Origin: Bacteroidota bacterium
GTDB lineage: Bacteria; Bacteroidota; Bacteroidia; Bacteroidales; JAAUTT01
Length of the DNA: 28,280 nt
Direction of reading: 5' to 3'
Assembly: GCA_023429135.1 (NCBI GenBank)
Contig: JAEYWD010000035.1
Coordinates: 1-28,280, forward strand
Part shown: piece by piece, positions 16,081 through 24,147 of the stretch
Layout of the letters: the number at the start of each line of letters is the position of its first letter
Position numbering within the stretch: position 1 is the stretch's first letter
The notes under the pieces: generated by a model
What the model was told of the DNA's origin: nothing
Seen by the model: only the letters and a program-made list of their open reading frames with translations
The model's database searches: none
Translations under genes and position numbers: made by a program

Positions 16081-17199
16081 TTATAATTTCTGGTATTTAA
16101 AGCAAAAACCAGAGGGAATGATATCAGTTTTAAAAGAATCAATTAACATTGCCTGACTGTTGTACCTGTAAACCCAGCCAGGCTGCATATAGTCAACAGC
16201 ATCGCTCACATAAACATTGCCGTTCCGGGGATCGACCCCCAAAGCATAGAATAATTTTCCATTTTCGGGAATCCAGGGCGATGCGGGCAATACGGCATCA
16301 CTTACCGACATACGGTAAACACCGCCATTAGCAACCGAACTTCCCCAGGAACCATTGAGAAAATACAGGGAGTCTCTTCCATTATTCATACATAAACGGG
16401 TTGGAGCCGAATTAAGATCGGAAAAAACAAATTCTTTATCGATTTTGAAAGTCACTGGGTCAATACGTGTCAGGCTGGCTTTTACCTTTCCGCCCGGCAG
16501 ACTGGCTAATCCTCCATCGCTGAGTACCCATATTTTGTTGTTTTTATCGAGTACTATGCTGTTGGGTTGCTTTGTAACAACCAGACTGTCTACATACTTA
16601 TCAGTGGTTATATCAATTCGTTGAACTGTATTTTGTTTCGACCAGTTAGTAACAAAAACATAATTGCCTGCTTTGAGCATAGCTTCACTGCCTTTTCTCA
16701 GCGGAATGGTTCCTGTTACAGAGTAAGTCTGAGGATTTACAATGGAAATAGCATTGTCATACAAATCGCTCACATAAGCCTTTGTGGAATTTAATACAAG
16801 CATTTGCCGCGGAGATATCAAACCCGAGATGGTTCCTTTGTGCTTGAACGTATTGGTGCTTATGGCATGTATTTTACCCGAATTATTCACAACAAGAAAG
16901 GCTGTAGAATCCATAATAGTCATAGATTGCAATACATCTCCTATAGGAAACCCATTCGTATTCTTAAAAATCTGATTGGAGAGTTCTTTTGTTTCGGGAT
17001 TATAAAACGACAGAGCGGCATTGCCATATGTATAATTACCTTCATTCAATATAAAAACCCCTTCTGTAACCTGAAATTGCTTCAAAGGAACCTCATCCTC
17101 GCAAGCGGAAAAAGCAAAGACAAGAAAAAGTAGAATTACAGTAAACAGCCTATCGATTCTGCTTAGGGAAATTTTATGATTATTTTTTTTAGTTAACAT
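16081..17199 (-). CDS. btuG: Surface B12-binding beta-propeller lipoprotein (BtuG-like, YncE/DUF5074 type)
   Basis: A 372-aa lipoprotein. LLFLVFAFSAC gives lipidated C33, followed by EDE, an acidic surface-export signal typical of Bacteroidota. The remainder is a repeated-blade beta propeller, for example FILNEGNYTYGNAALSFYNP, KAYVSDLYDNAISIVNPQTY and NVYVSDAVDYMQPGWVYRYN. Blades recur about every 45-50 residues, consistent with seven. In gut Bacteroides, BtuG is a seven-bladed lipoprotein that binds cobalamin very tightly and caps BtuB. Here the gene overlaps btuB by 11 nt in the same order, and a cobalamin riboswitch governs the operon. Family membership is by fold and context; binding residues cannot be verified by eye. 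Confidence 0.87.
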   Translation of the reverse strand: MLTKKNNHKISLSRIDRLFTVILLFLVFAFSACEDEVPLKQFQVTEGVFILNEGNYTYGNAALSFYNPETKELSNQIFKNTNGFPIGDVLQSMTIMDSTAFLVVNNSGKIHAISTNTFKHKGTISGLISPRQMLVLNSTKAYVSDLYDNAISIVNPQTYSVTGTIPLRKGSEAMLKAGNYVFVTNWSKQNTVQRIDITTDKYVDSLVVTKQPNSIVLDKNNKIWVLSDGGLASLPGGKVKASLTRIDPVTFKIDKEFVFSDLNSAPTRLCMNNGRDSLYFLNGSWGSSVANGGVYRMSVSDAVLPASPWIPENGKLFYALGVDPRNGNVYVSDAVDYMQPGWVYRYNSQAMLIDSFKTDIIPSGFCFKYQKL

Positions 17200-19135
17200 T
17201 TTTAGAGAAATTAAAGCTCAGTCCGATCAGAAAATTCCTTCCCGGCATGGCTCGCTGTTCAATAACCTGGTATTGTTTGTTAAAGATATTATTGAGCTTA
17301 AAACTCAGATTGAGAGTATGTTGCTTTATATCAAACGTGTTTCCAATGGCAAAATCCAACAGGTAATACGGCGGGAGCTGATAAACTGCACTTTCGGTGG
17401 TAGATGTGTACCGCGATCCGGTATTATGAAAGGCAAACGATGAAGAGTAAGTTCCTTTTTCGAGAAACAATTGCAAATTAGCGACATGCTTGGGGATGTA
17501 GATCAACTGCATTCCTTTTGATGGCGATTCGCTTTCTTCGTTGGTAGTTCGAGTGAAGGCATAGTTTCCTTTAACCTGCCATGTAACCGATCCCACATTC
17601 CCTTTCATACCGGCATTTACCTCAGCACCTCGAGAGAACACCTGCTGAACATTATCGGCAGTCCAGTACCTGTATTCGCTCGGATGCCACAGAATCCAAT
17701 CCTTAATCCATGCAGAAAAACCGGTGATTTCAAGCTGATAACGGATGTTGTTCCACGTTTTCACATACTGAACACCTACATCAGTCTGATAACCAATTTC
17801 AGGTTTGAGGTTGCGATTTCCGCCCGGATTAAAATATTTGTCGTTTAAATTTGGCACATGAAGATTGCGGCCCATATTGGCTCTGATTGTAAGGCCCTGA
17901 TTGATCCATGGCTGCATTTCGATACCTGCTGCAGCAATAAAAGGCATTAATTCGCCATCGAGTATTTTCTGCTGAGCAAGAACATAACCCGAAACAGAAG
18001 GATTAAAAATCCGGTGTAACGACGATTGCAGGTTAACGTCGCTCTGCTGCACATCGAATCCGGTTTTTTCTTTCAGATCGGAATAACGGGCCGAAGTAAA
18101 GTTGGCTTCACCAAAAGCTTTTAAAACTGTTTTCGGCGAGAAATTATGCTGGAAATTTAGTTTGTTGGCAAAAACGTTACTTAAGTTCTCGGTATCGTAA
18201 TTCACGAAAGTTCCTCCTGGATTGGTATTGGTTAAAATGTAACTTAAGGAATTCCTGATTAATCCCGAGTGGAAGGTTATATTGCTTTTAGAGCCATAAT
18301 ATTTCCATTCGCCAATGAGGTTGAGCATATTGTCTTTTTGGTTTTCATATCTGTTTGCCCCGCCAAAACTCATAATGGGCGGTAAATTACGGTCGGCCCA
18401 CACGCTCATTACCTTGATACCGGCAAATTGATGCGACGAAATTTTATAGTAAACCTCCTGAAGAAATCCTTCCTTTTTGTAATCGGCGTTTTTTTGTCTT
18501 GTGTAATCAAAAAGTCCGCTGGCATTATCGTAATACCTGAAATTATTTTTAGCCCGATCGTAAAACAACCTGGTTTTACTCACAAACCGCTTGCTGCTTA
18601 TACCAGCTTTCAACTGCGATAAATAATAACCAAAACTTCCGGCAGTTTGAGCCAGCGAAATCTGTGTTCCGCTATTCCAGTCGGGCGAGTTACTCAAACT
18701 TATACATCCGCCAAGTCCTCCTGAAGTTTTTGCAAGTGAACTGCTACCATAGAACAACGAGACTTCGTCGGTAAAGAAAACAGGCATCATGGACAAATCG
18801 GTTTGGCCCCACAGCGGTGAGTTTATATTGAACCCATTCCACAGCACCTGGGTATGCGATGCTGAAGTACCCCGGAACGACGCCGTGGACAACCCTCCTA
18901 CTCCATACGTTTTGATGTAAAGTGATGAATATTTTTGCAATAACTCCGACAGATCGGTACCCGTAGTATTTGCAAGCACAAGCGAATCAATGCTTTTAAT
19001 ATAAAAAGCACGCTCGGTAATTTGTCGTGATGAGGTCACAAAAACTTCATGTAACTTAACGGTATCGGCCAACGATTGTCCAAACCCTTTAGCAAAAAGG
19101 CAAAAAACAAACAATATGGCCAATACCTTTTTCAT
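17189..19135 (-). CDS. btuB: TonB-dependent outer membrane cobalamin receptor
   Basis: A 648-aa outer membrane receptor with signal peptide (residues 1-19, FAKGFGQ). The plug domain runs about 25-150 with VKLHEVFVTSSRQITERAFY (TonB-box region), then FRGTSASHTQVLWNGFNINS and SLFYGSSSLAKTSGGLGGCI, the standard plug motifs. The rest is a beta-barrel of alternating strands. It ends ITLxx-like with LIGLSFNFSKNVN, and the near-terminal aromatic fits BAM recognition. No N-terminal carboxypeptidase-like extension is present, so it is the small BtuB type and not SusC. It starts 4 nt inside the preceding T9SS gene (ATGA overlap) and overlaps btuG by 11 nt. It imports corrinoid captured by BtuG/BtuH-like proteins. 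Confidence 0.93.
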   Translation of the reverse strand: MKKVLAILFVFCLFAKGFGQSLADTVKLHEVFVTSSRQITERAFYIKSIDSLVLANTTGTDLSELLQKYSSLYIKTYGVGGLSTASFRGTSASHTQVLWNGFNINSPLWGQTDLSMMPVFFTDEVSLFYGSSSLAKTSGGLGGCISLSNSPDWNSGTQISLAQTAGSFGYYLSQLKAGISSKRFVSKTRLFYDRAKNNFRYYDNASGLFDYTRQKNADYKKEGFLQEVYYKISSHQFAGIKVMSVWADRNLPPIMSFGGANRYENQKDNMLNLIGEWKYYGSKSNITFHSGLIRNSLSYILTNTNPGGTFVNYDTENLSNVFANKLNFQHNFSPKTVLKAFGEANFTSARYSDLKEKTGFDVQQSDVNLQSSLHRIFNPSVSGYVLAQQKILDGELMPFIAAAGIEMQPWINQGLTIRANMGRNLHVPNLNDKYFNPGGNRNLKPEIGYQTDVGVQYVKTWNNIRYQLEITGFSAWIKDWILWHPSEYRYWTADNVQQVFSRGAEVNAGMKGNVGSVTWQVKGNYAFTRTTNEESESPSKGMQLIYIPKHVANLQLFLEKGTYSSSFAFHNTGSRYTSTTESAVYQLPPYYLLDFAIGNTFDIKQHTLNLSFKLNNIFNKQYQVIEQRAMPGRNFLIGLSFNFSKNVN

Positions 19136-20163
19136 TTAACCAATAACTTAATTGTTTGAATGTTTTCTGAAGATTGTACAGTTAGAAAATACAATCCTGA
19201 AGTGAGTTCAGGAAGATTTAAGGTAAGCTGATCCTGACTCTTTACTTTCCAGTCGCCTAATATTTTCCCTGTTTGAGAGAAAAGCTGAATCGCTGAATTG
19301 TCAATTCCTTCAATAAATATAACTTCTCCTGATCGGACTGGATTGGGATAAACTTTAAATAACGGATTAGCCAGAGTTTCCTCCTTACTGATTACCCGGT
19401 TGATATTGATTAAACCGACGGCATCGAGATCAAAGCCACAAGTCCAGAATTCGGTAGGAAAAGGTTCATTAATAATTTGACCTTTTGAATCGTAACGAGC
19501 AAATTTCGGATCGATATTCCCAACTACGTCAATAATCCGGATATAATTAATACTGTCGAGGTTAATGCCAGTGCTGTCTTTCAAATCTTCAAGGTCGAAA
19601 GGGGTTCCGTAATTGGCTACATATTTCCCGGCTAAATTATGAATTTTGGTTGGGTCGAGCTGCCCGAAGCTTGTTATCTGCTCCTTTGTTGAAGTATTGG
19701 AAACGGCAGGAAAACGCACAAATCTTTTTCCGTTAGTGCTAACTTCCACATAGGCCAGCTCCAGAAAATACTGAAATGGAGGTTCCTGATATTTCATTCC
19801 GTTTTCGAAAATAGCGAAGTCGGGACCAGGGCTGTTTTTGGCGGGAAAATCAAAAGTAAGAATGGCAGAGCCGCCATCGCCCAGACTGATACAATCTAGG
19901 GGTCCGCCGGGTTGACCGAGCGCCATGGTTTCGGTGCCAAAAAAAGCACGGTTGGAAGTTATCTGATTTTGTGAAAATGTTAGGGTTGTGTCGCTTATAT
20001 TTATAAAACCTCTTGCAACCTTACAACCTGTTGCCCATCCTTTAAAGGAGGCATCATCCTTGTGAATGGCTGTAGAGCCCGTTTCTCCCGCTGCCGGAGC
20101 AAACTGGCCGAATGCTGAAGTAATGGTTACAAGAACAACGAATGTCGAAAAAAATCTTTTCAC
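19132..20163 (-). CDS. T9SS-sorted surface protein of the B12 operon (unknown ligand)
   Basis: A 343-aa secreted protein with signal peptide MKRFFSTFVVLVTITSAFGQ. The mature domain (about 21-255) contains FGTETMALGQPGGPLDCISL, GDGGSAILTFDFPAKNSPGP, DFAIFENGMKYQEPPF and VEVSTNGKRFVRFPAVSN. A Ca2+-like or carbohydrate-binding jelly-roll is plausible, but no catalytic motif is seen. The C-terminus (about 270-343) is a T9SS type A sorting domain: LFKVYPNPVRSGEVIFIEGI ... GLYFLTV ... IKLLVK. Similar 'cell surface proteins' occur in Bacteroidota B12 loci as far as I recall; their role is not settled. Translational coupling to btuB (4-nt overlap) makes a direct part in corrinoid capture likely. Confidence 0.82.
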   Translation of the reverse strand: MKRFFSTFVVLVTITSAFGQFAPAAGETGSTAIHKDDASFKGWATGCKVARGFINISDTTLTFSQNQITSNRAFFGTETMALGQPGGPLDCISLGDGGSAILTFDFPAKNSPGPDFAIFENGMKYQEPPFQYFLELAYVEVSTNGKRFVRFPAVSNTSTKEQITSFGQLDPTKIHNLAGKYVANYGTPFDLEDLKDSTGINLDSINYIRIIDVVGNIDPKFARYDSKGQIINEPFPTEFWTCGFDLDAVGLININRVISKEETLANPLFKVYPNPVRSGEVIFIEGIDNSAIQLFSQTGKILGDWKVKSQDQLTLNLPELTSGLYFLTVQSSENIQTIKLLVK

Positions 20164-20177
20164 TTTTTTACTTTTAA

Positions 20178-20208
20178 CCTGTCCGGCCTCTTTCGAGAAC
20201 CGGTCAGG
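20178..20208 (-). promoter_or_regulatory. GNRA-capped hairpin between btuH-like and the T9SS gene
   Basis: On the minus strand CCTG-A-CCGG-TT-CTC-GAAA-GAG-G-CCGG-A-CAGG folds into a strong hairpin closed by a GAAA tetraloop. It lies 28 nt after the btuH stop and 15 nt before the next start. It is followed by an A-rich stretch and not a U-run, so full termination is unlikely. A processing or stability element that sets btuH dosage above the downstream genes is plausible. Confidence 0.55.
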
Positions 20209-20235
20209 GCATTAAAAAGGCTGGTCGGATTATCT

Positions 20236-20973
20236 TTATTCTGTTTTAGAATATTTTATATCGTCCAAACAGAAATATGCAGGAGTTTTCATCCCATAAA
20301 TGTTATTATCTGTCGATGAAAGTTCAAACTTAATTTTCCTTATCCGTTTAAGTTTGCTCAAGTCAACCGTTTTCCATTCGTTTAAAATATAATCTTTTGA
20401 ATTATCAGTCGAAGTAAAGTCGGCAAGGTAAAAAGCTACAGTATCAGTAGCCATATTTTTCTCATCAATTCCAATTATCTGAAGTTTAAACCAATCTGGG
20501 TCGTTACCCGTTGACCCACCAAATTTCTTTGCATTTTCACCATCACCATATTTCATCTCGAGTGCGGCATAAGTGCTATTTGTAATCTTCATACTTACAT
20601 TGGTAACAGTAGTGTCAAACGTAATAGTATTTTTATCAAACAGATAAGCAACCACAAAAGTATTTTTACCGGATGAATCCTTTAAAGCATAGGCAGAATA
20701 CTGATTTGCATACCCCCTCGTTTTAACGTCATGAAGATTGGAATAGCCAAATCCATTCCAATACGACCCTCCAGGATATGTTGCATAATTAACGGGAAAT
20801 GCAATCCCATTTACCTTAAAACCACCGGAATTATCCGCACCATTCCAATAACCAGAAGCAGGAACTGTTAGCGAATTGAAATTTTCTACAACAGAATTAT
20901 CTTCATCCTTCTCGCAGGATGAAAAAAGCACAGCGGCCAAAGACAAAGCCGTTAAAAACTTAATTGATTTCAT
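20236..20973 (-). CDS. btuH: DUF4465 surface lipoprotein (BtuH-like corrinoid-binding protein)
   Basis: A 245-aa lipoprotein. LSLAAVLFSSC gives lipidated C20, followed by EKDED, an acidic surface-export signal. The body is DUF4465-like: ENFNSLTVPASGYWNGADNS, GGSYWNGFGYSNLHDVKTRG and YANQYSAYA are its characteristic aromatic-rich motifs. The terminal YFCLDDIKY matches the usual 'F.LDDI' ending of this beta-sandwich family. DUF4465 proteins in gut Bacteroides B12 loci have been described as BtuH, which bind cobalamin at the cell surface. As the first gene after the cobalamin riboswitch it would be the most strongly expressed. The BtuH link is from my recollection of the family, so the symbol is tentative. 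Confidence 0.82.
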   Translation of the reverse strand: MKSIKFLTALSLAAVLFSSCEKDEDNSVVENFNSLTVPASGYWNGADNSGGFKVNGIAFPVNYATYPGGSYWNGFGYSNLHDVKTRGYANQYSAYALKDSSGKNTFVVAYLFDKNTITFDTTVTNVSMKITNSTYAALEMKYGDGENAKKFGGSTGNDPDWFKLQIIGIDEKNMATDTVAFYLADFTSTDNSKDYILNEWKTVDLSKLKRIRKIKFELSSTDNNIYGMKTPAYFCLDDIKYSKTE

Positions 20974-20982
20974 TGCTGAATA

Positions 20983-21066
20983 CCATTTTTAGATTAATAA
21001 ATGGCTTCAAGGAAAAACAGGGGGATTGACATACGGTTCAATTCCTCGCTTTTATTCCCGAAAGCG
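20983..21066 (-). promoter_or_regulatory. Two leader hairpins between the aptamer and the btuH start (candidate expression platform)
   Basis: On the minus strand CGCTTT/AAAGCG (arms at both ends of 21047-21066, 8-nt loop) follows the aptamer. CCATTT/AAATGG (20983-21004, 10-nt loop) then lies 9 nt before the ATG. Neither has a U-run, so control is more likely at translation initiation than by termination. Which hairpin competes with the aptamer cannot be told by eye. Confidence 0.4.
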
Positions 21067-21081
21067 TTGATAAATAATAAC

Positions 21082-21276
21082 TCTGGCAGGTCTTCTGACT
21101 TATCCCTCTCCGGTTTCCCTTCCCATCATGCTTTATGCGTGACAGTGGTTTGTGTGACCGAAGCGACTGATCTGCTTTCGCAGACCGGGATTCACAGCAG
21201 CGGGTACTGTTGCCGTTTTTCACGGCATTCCCTTTTTAATCGGCAGGAGCGAAACTCCCGTACGAACCAAAAATTT
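21082..21276 (-). promoter_or_regulatory. Cobalamin riboswitch aptamer
   Basis: The minus strand carries the full set of conserved cobalamin-aptamer motifs in order. They are AAAAGGGAA (about 21230-21238), GCCGTGAAAAACGGC (P4/5 arm), the ACAGTACCCGCTGCTGTGA core, CCACTG, GATGGGAAGG and the terminal B12 box AGTCAGAAGACCTGCC (complement of 21085-21100). Binding of a cobalamin represses the downstream operon. It lies between a promoter at 21282-21289 and the btuH start at 20973, so it governs all nine genes to 10235. This is the main evidence that the ABC importer and the secreted proteins act on B12 and not on siderophores. Confidence 0.95.
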
Positions 21277-21281
21277 CGTTG

Positions 21282-21289
21282 CAAATATA
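21282..21289 (-). promoter_or_regulatory. Promoter -7 element of the B12 operon
   Basis: TATATTTG on the minus strand matches TAnnTTTG exactly. It would start transcription at about 21275, right at the 5' edge of the riboswitch. No good -33 TTG is seen at the expected 19-21 nt. Confidence 0.6.
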
Positions 21290-21487
21290 TGAATTATATT
21301 TTGAAGAATACGGGCATAGTTTAAGATTTATAAACATCACTTTGTTGAAAACAGCATTGGTCGCATCATAAGCAGGTCTTACAACATCATAGCCTAAATT
21401 TTGAAGCGTCTGAAACCTAACATATCACTAAATCAATTATATTCACCCCTGAATTGTTTATGGAAATTTCATCGGAAAACACTATTA

Positions 21488-23533
21488 ATGAAATACATTC
21501 TACCTTTACTCCTTATTTTTAACTTAACTCTTGCCCGGACACAGACCTTAACGGACAGCAATTTACCGATTGTGATTATCAATACCGATCTGAGTTCAGG
21601 AACCGGACAGCCACGTGATATACCCGATGCATACAAAGTTGGGGCAAGCATGAAAATCATATTTCGTCCCGATAGTTCCCGTAATTATGTTGCAGATCAA
21701 AACACAGCAGCTTTTTTGAATTATAATGGTCGTATCGGCATCGAAACCAGAGGCTCTTCCTCGCAAACGCCGCCCAAAAAACCTTATGGCCTCACTACTT
21801 TTATGAGCGACAATGTGACCAATAATAATGTAAGCATATTGGGCATGCCCCCTGAAAACGACTGGATACTCAACTCTATAGCTTTCGATCCGTCATTAAT
21901 CCGTAATTTTCTCTCGTACGATCTTGCCCGCAGTATGGGTAATTACGCTCCCCGAGGAGTTTATTGCGAAGTGATTATCAACGGTAATTACAAGGGTTTG
22001 TATATTTTCATGGAAAAAATTAAGATTGACAAAGGCAGGGTCAATATTTCCAAAATGACTAAATATGACAATGTAAATCCAGAACTTACAGGCGGATACA
22101 TCATTAAAGCCGATAAAACAACCGGAGGCGATCCCGTAGCATGGACCATGTCGTCATATAGCAAAACCACCGATTTTATGTACGAAAATCCAAAATCGAA
22201 CGAAATAACCTGGGAGCAGAGTAACTATATAAAATCGCAGTTTACCAATTTACAGAGTACCGCTTCAGCACAGAACAGTTCTATTGTAAATGGTTATCCA
22301 TCCATCATCGACATTCCAAGCTTTGTCGATTATATGATAATGAGCGAATTGTCGTCCAATGCGGATTCTTATCAATACAGTACCTATTTTCATAAAGAAA
22401 GAGGCGGAAAGCTCCGGGCCGGCCCCGTTTGGGATTACGATCTCACCTATGGAAACGACCTGTTTATGTGGGGGTTGAATCGTAGCTTTTACAATGTATG
22501 GCAGTTTAATAATGGAGATAATACCGGGGCTAAATTCTGGAGTGACCTGTACGACACTCCAACATTCAGGTGCTACCTGGCCCGCCGGTGGAATAGTTTA
22601 AACTCAGGGAACGGTCCGCTAAGTTATCAGGTCATTACTGCTAAAATTGACAAAATAATAAAACATATTTCTGAAGCTATACCCCGTGAGAATTCAAAAT
22701 GGGGAAATGTTGGCGGCTACCTGCAGAATGTTGATAACATGAAATCGTGGATAAAGAGCAGAATAAACTGGTTAAATACGAACCTGAGTAATTATCAGAG
22801 TTGCGCGAATCCTACGGTTCCTTCGCTTGTAATTTCTAAAATTCACTATAACCCCAAAGATGCTTTGGGCCACGACAGCGAGGACCTTGAATTTATTGAA
22901 ATAGCCAATAACGGAAGCCAGGCAGCCAGTTTAACAGGAATTCATTTCCGGGATCTGGGACTTACCTATCAGTTTCCGGCAAACATCAATTTACCTGCTG
23001 GTGACAGGCTGTACTTAGCGAATAATGCAATTTCATTTTTGCAGTTTTATGGATTTCCTCCTTTTGGTGAATTTACAAGAAGTCTATCCGACAGCTCAGA
23101 ACGTATTATACTTGCTGATGCTTTCGGAAATACCATCGACAGTGTAAATTATCAGAACAGCTCACCATGGCCGGTTCAGGCAAATGGTACCGGCTACTAC
23201 CTCAGCCTGACTGATCTCAACTCGAACAACAGCGTGGCATCCAACTGGTCCGTTTCCACCATTTCAACACTGGGAGTTTCAAGTACTAAATTCAATTCAC
23301 AGATAAATGTTTTCCCTAATCCAGCCCGAACAACCATTAAAATTGAAAGTGGCAAATATTTGATTGTCGCACTTGAAGTTACTGATATACGAGGAAGACG
23401 CATCATATATGAAAACGACCTATCTTCCAACCTTATTGAGAAAAACATTGAGCACCTGACAACAGGTGTTTATCTGGTGAGAATCAGGCTTGAAAATGGA
23501 GAAATTGTTAATGTCAAGGTTAATAAGATATAG
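21488..23533 (+). CDS. CotH-kinase / lamin-tail-domain protein with T9SS sorting signal
   Basis: A 681-aa secreted protein starting at ATG 21488 (MKYILPLLLIFNLTLARTQT). The upstream TTG frame would bury the signal peptide behind 29 residues. A CotH-type domain (about residues 20-430) includes GIETRGSSSQTPPKKPYGLT, DWILNSIAFDPSLIRNFLSY, YKGLYIFMEKIKIDKGRVNI, GGYIIKADK and GPVWDYDLTYG, the kinase-like core with its DYD metal site. A lamin-tail (LTD) domain follows (about 445-590, DLEFIEIANNGSQAASLTGI). A T9SS type A domain ends the protein (VFPNPARTTIKIESG ... NVKVNKI). CotH proteins phosphorylate extracellular proteins in spore coats and elsewhere; the substrate here is unknown. It is divergent from the B12 operon, sharing a ~510-nt region. 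Confidence 0.9.
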   Translation: MKYILPLLLIFNLTLARTQTLTDSNLPIVIINTDLSSGTGQPRDIPDAYKVGASMKIIFRPDSSRNYVADQNTAAFLNYNGRIGIETRGSSSQTPPKKPYGLTTFMSDNVTNNNVSILGMPPENDWILNSIAFDPSLIRNFLSYDLARSMGNYAPRGVYCEVIINGNYKGLYIFMEKIKIDKGRVNISKMTKYDNVNPELTGGYIIKADKTTGGDPVAWTMSSYSKTTDFMYENPKSNEITWEQSNYIKSQFTNLQSTASAQNSSIVNGYPSIIDIPSFVDYMIMSELSSNADSYQYSTYFHKERGGKLRAGPVWDYDLTYGNDLFMWGLNRSFYNVWQFNNGDNTGAKFWSDLYDTPTFRCYLARRWNSLNSGNGPLSYQVITAKIDKIIKHISEAIPRENSKWGNVGGYLQNVDNMKSWIKSRINWLNTNLSNYQSCANPTVPSLVISKIHYNPKDALGHDSEDLEFIEIANNGSQAASLTGIHFRDLGLTYQFPANINLPAGDRLYLANNAISFLQFYGFPPFGEFTRSLSDSSERIILADAFGNTIDSVNYQNSSPWPVQANGTGYYLSLTDLNSNNSVASNWSVSTISTLGVSSTKFNSQINVFPNPARTTIKIESGKYLIVALEVTDIRGRRIIYENDLSSNLIEKNIEHLTTGVYLVRIRLENGEIVNVKVNKI

Positions 23534-23544
23534 ACCATTCAACT

Positions 23545-24135
23545 ATGAATTTCGACCTTGCCGGATATCTTCTTTTCGCCTTTGTTACTTCTATAACTCC
23601 GGGACCTAATAATTATATGCTGTTCTCCTACGGAAAGAATTTCGGCTTTAAACATTCGAGCTACCTAATGCTTGGAATTTTTCTCGGCTTTTTTGTTTTG
23701 CTTTATATTGCCGGTTACGGTATTGCCGAAATTGTAACCCAAAGCCCCACAACGGGGCTCATTCTAAAAATAGTAAGTTCGGCCTGGTTGCTATATTTGG
23801 CATTTGTTTTAAGCAGATTAAATTCGGAGGTCGAAACTGGAAATGATGCAAGAGCCGGATTTATCCAGGGATTTCTTTTGCAGTTTGTTAACCCCAAAGC
23901 CTGGATAATGGCCATTACCGGAGCAGGAGCATTTCTCCCACAACTGGGCTCGACCCATTTGAATGTGTTTATTTTCGCGGTTAGCTTCGGAGTTGTTGGA
24001 ATCCCTTGTATGATCGCATGGATTGCCTTTGGTGATCTGATCTCAAAAATTCTAAAATCGAAAAAAGCAAACCGCATCTTAGGCATCGTGCTGTTTCTGC
24101 TTATGGTTGCCAGCATTATTATGATTTGGATTTAA
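23545..24135 (+). CDS. LysE/RhtB-family amino acid exporter
   Basis: A 196-aa inner-membrane protein with six hydrophobic helices. The family signature SITPGPNNYMLFSYGKNFGF (about residues 16-35) near the first helix and LQFVNPKAWIMAITGAGAF (about 111-129) in the middle are characteristic of LysE/RhtB translocators. The family exports lysine, homoserine, threonine or other amino-acid-like compounds; the substrate cannot be chosen here. It starts 11 nt after the CotH gene and 12 nt before the SGNH hydrolase, so the three may be co-transcribed. Confidence 0.92.
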   Translation: MNFDLAGYLLFAFVTSITPGPNNYMLFSYGKNFGFKHSSYLMLGIFLGFFVLLYIAGYGIAEIVTQSPTTGLILKIVSSAWLLYLAFVLSRLNSEVETGNDARAGFIQGFLLQFVNPKAWIMAITGAGAFLPQLGSTHLNVFIFAVSFGVVGIPCMIAWIAFGDLISKILKSKKANRILGIVLFLLMVASIIMIWI

Positions 24136-24147
24136 AAACTAAAAAAT

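Noticed and set aside
21401..21487. TTG start giving the CotH protein 29 extra residues
   Set aside because: It would place a polar extension ahead of a clear signal peptide; ATG 21488 gives a normal secreted protein.
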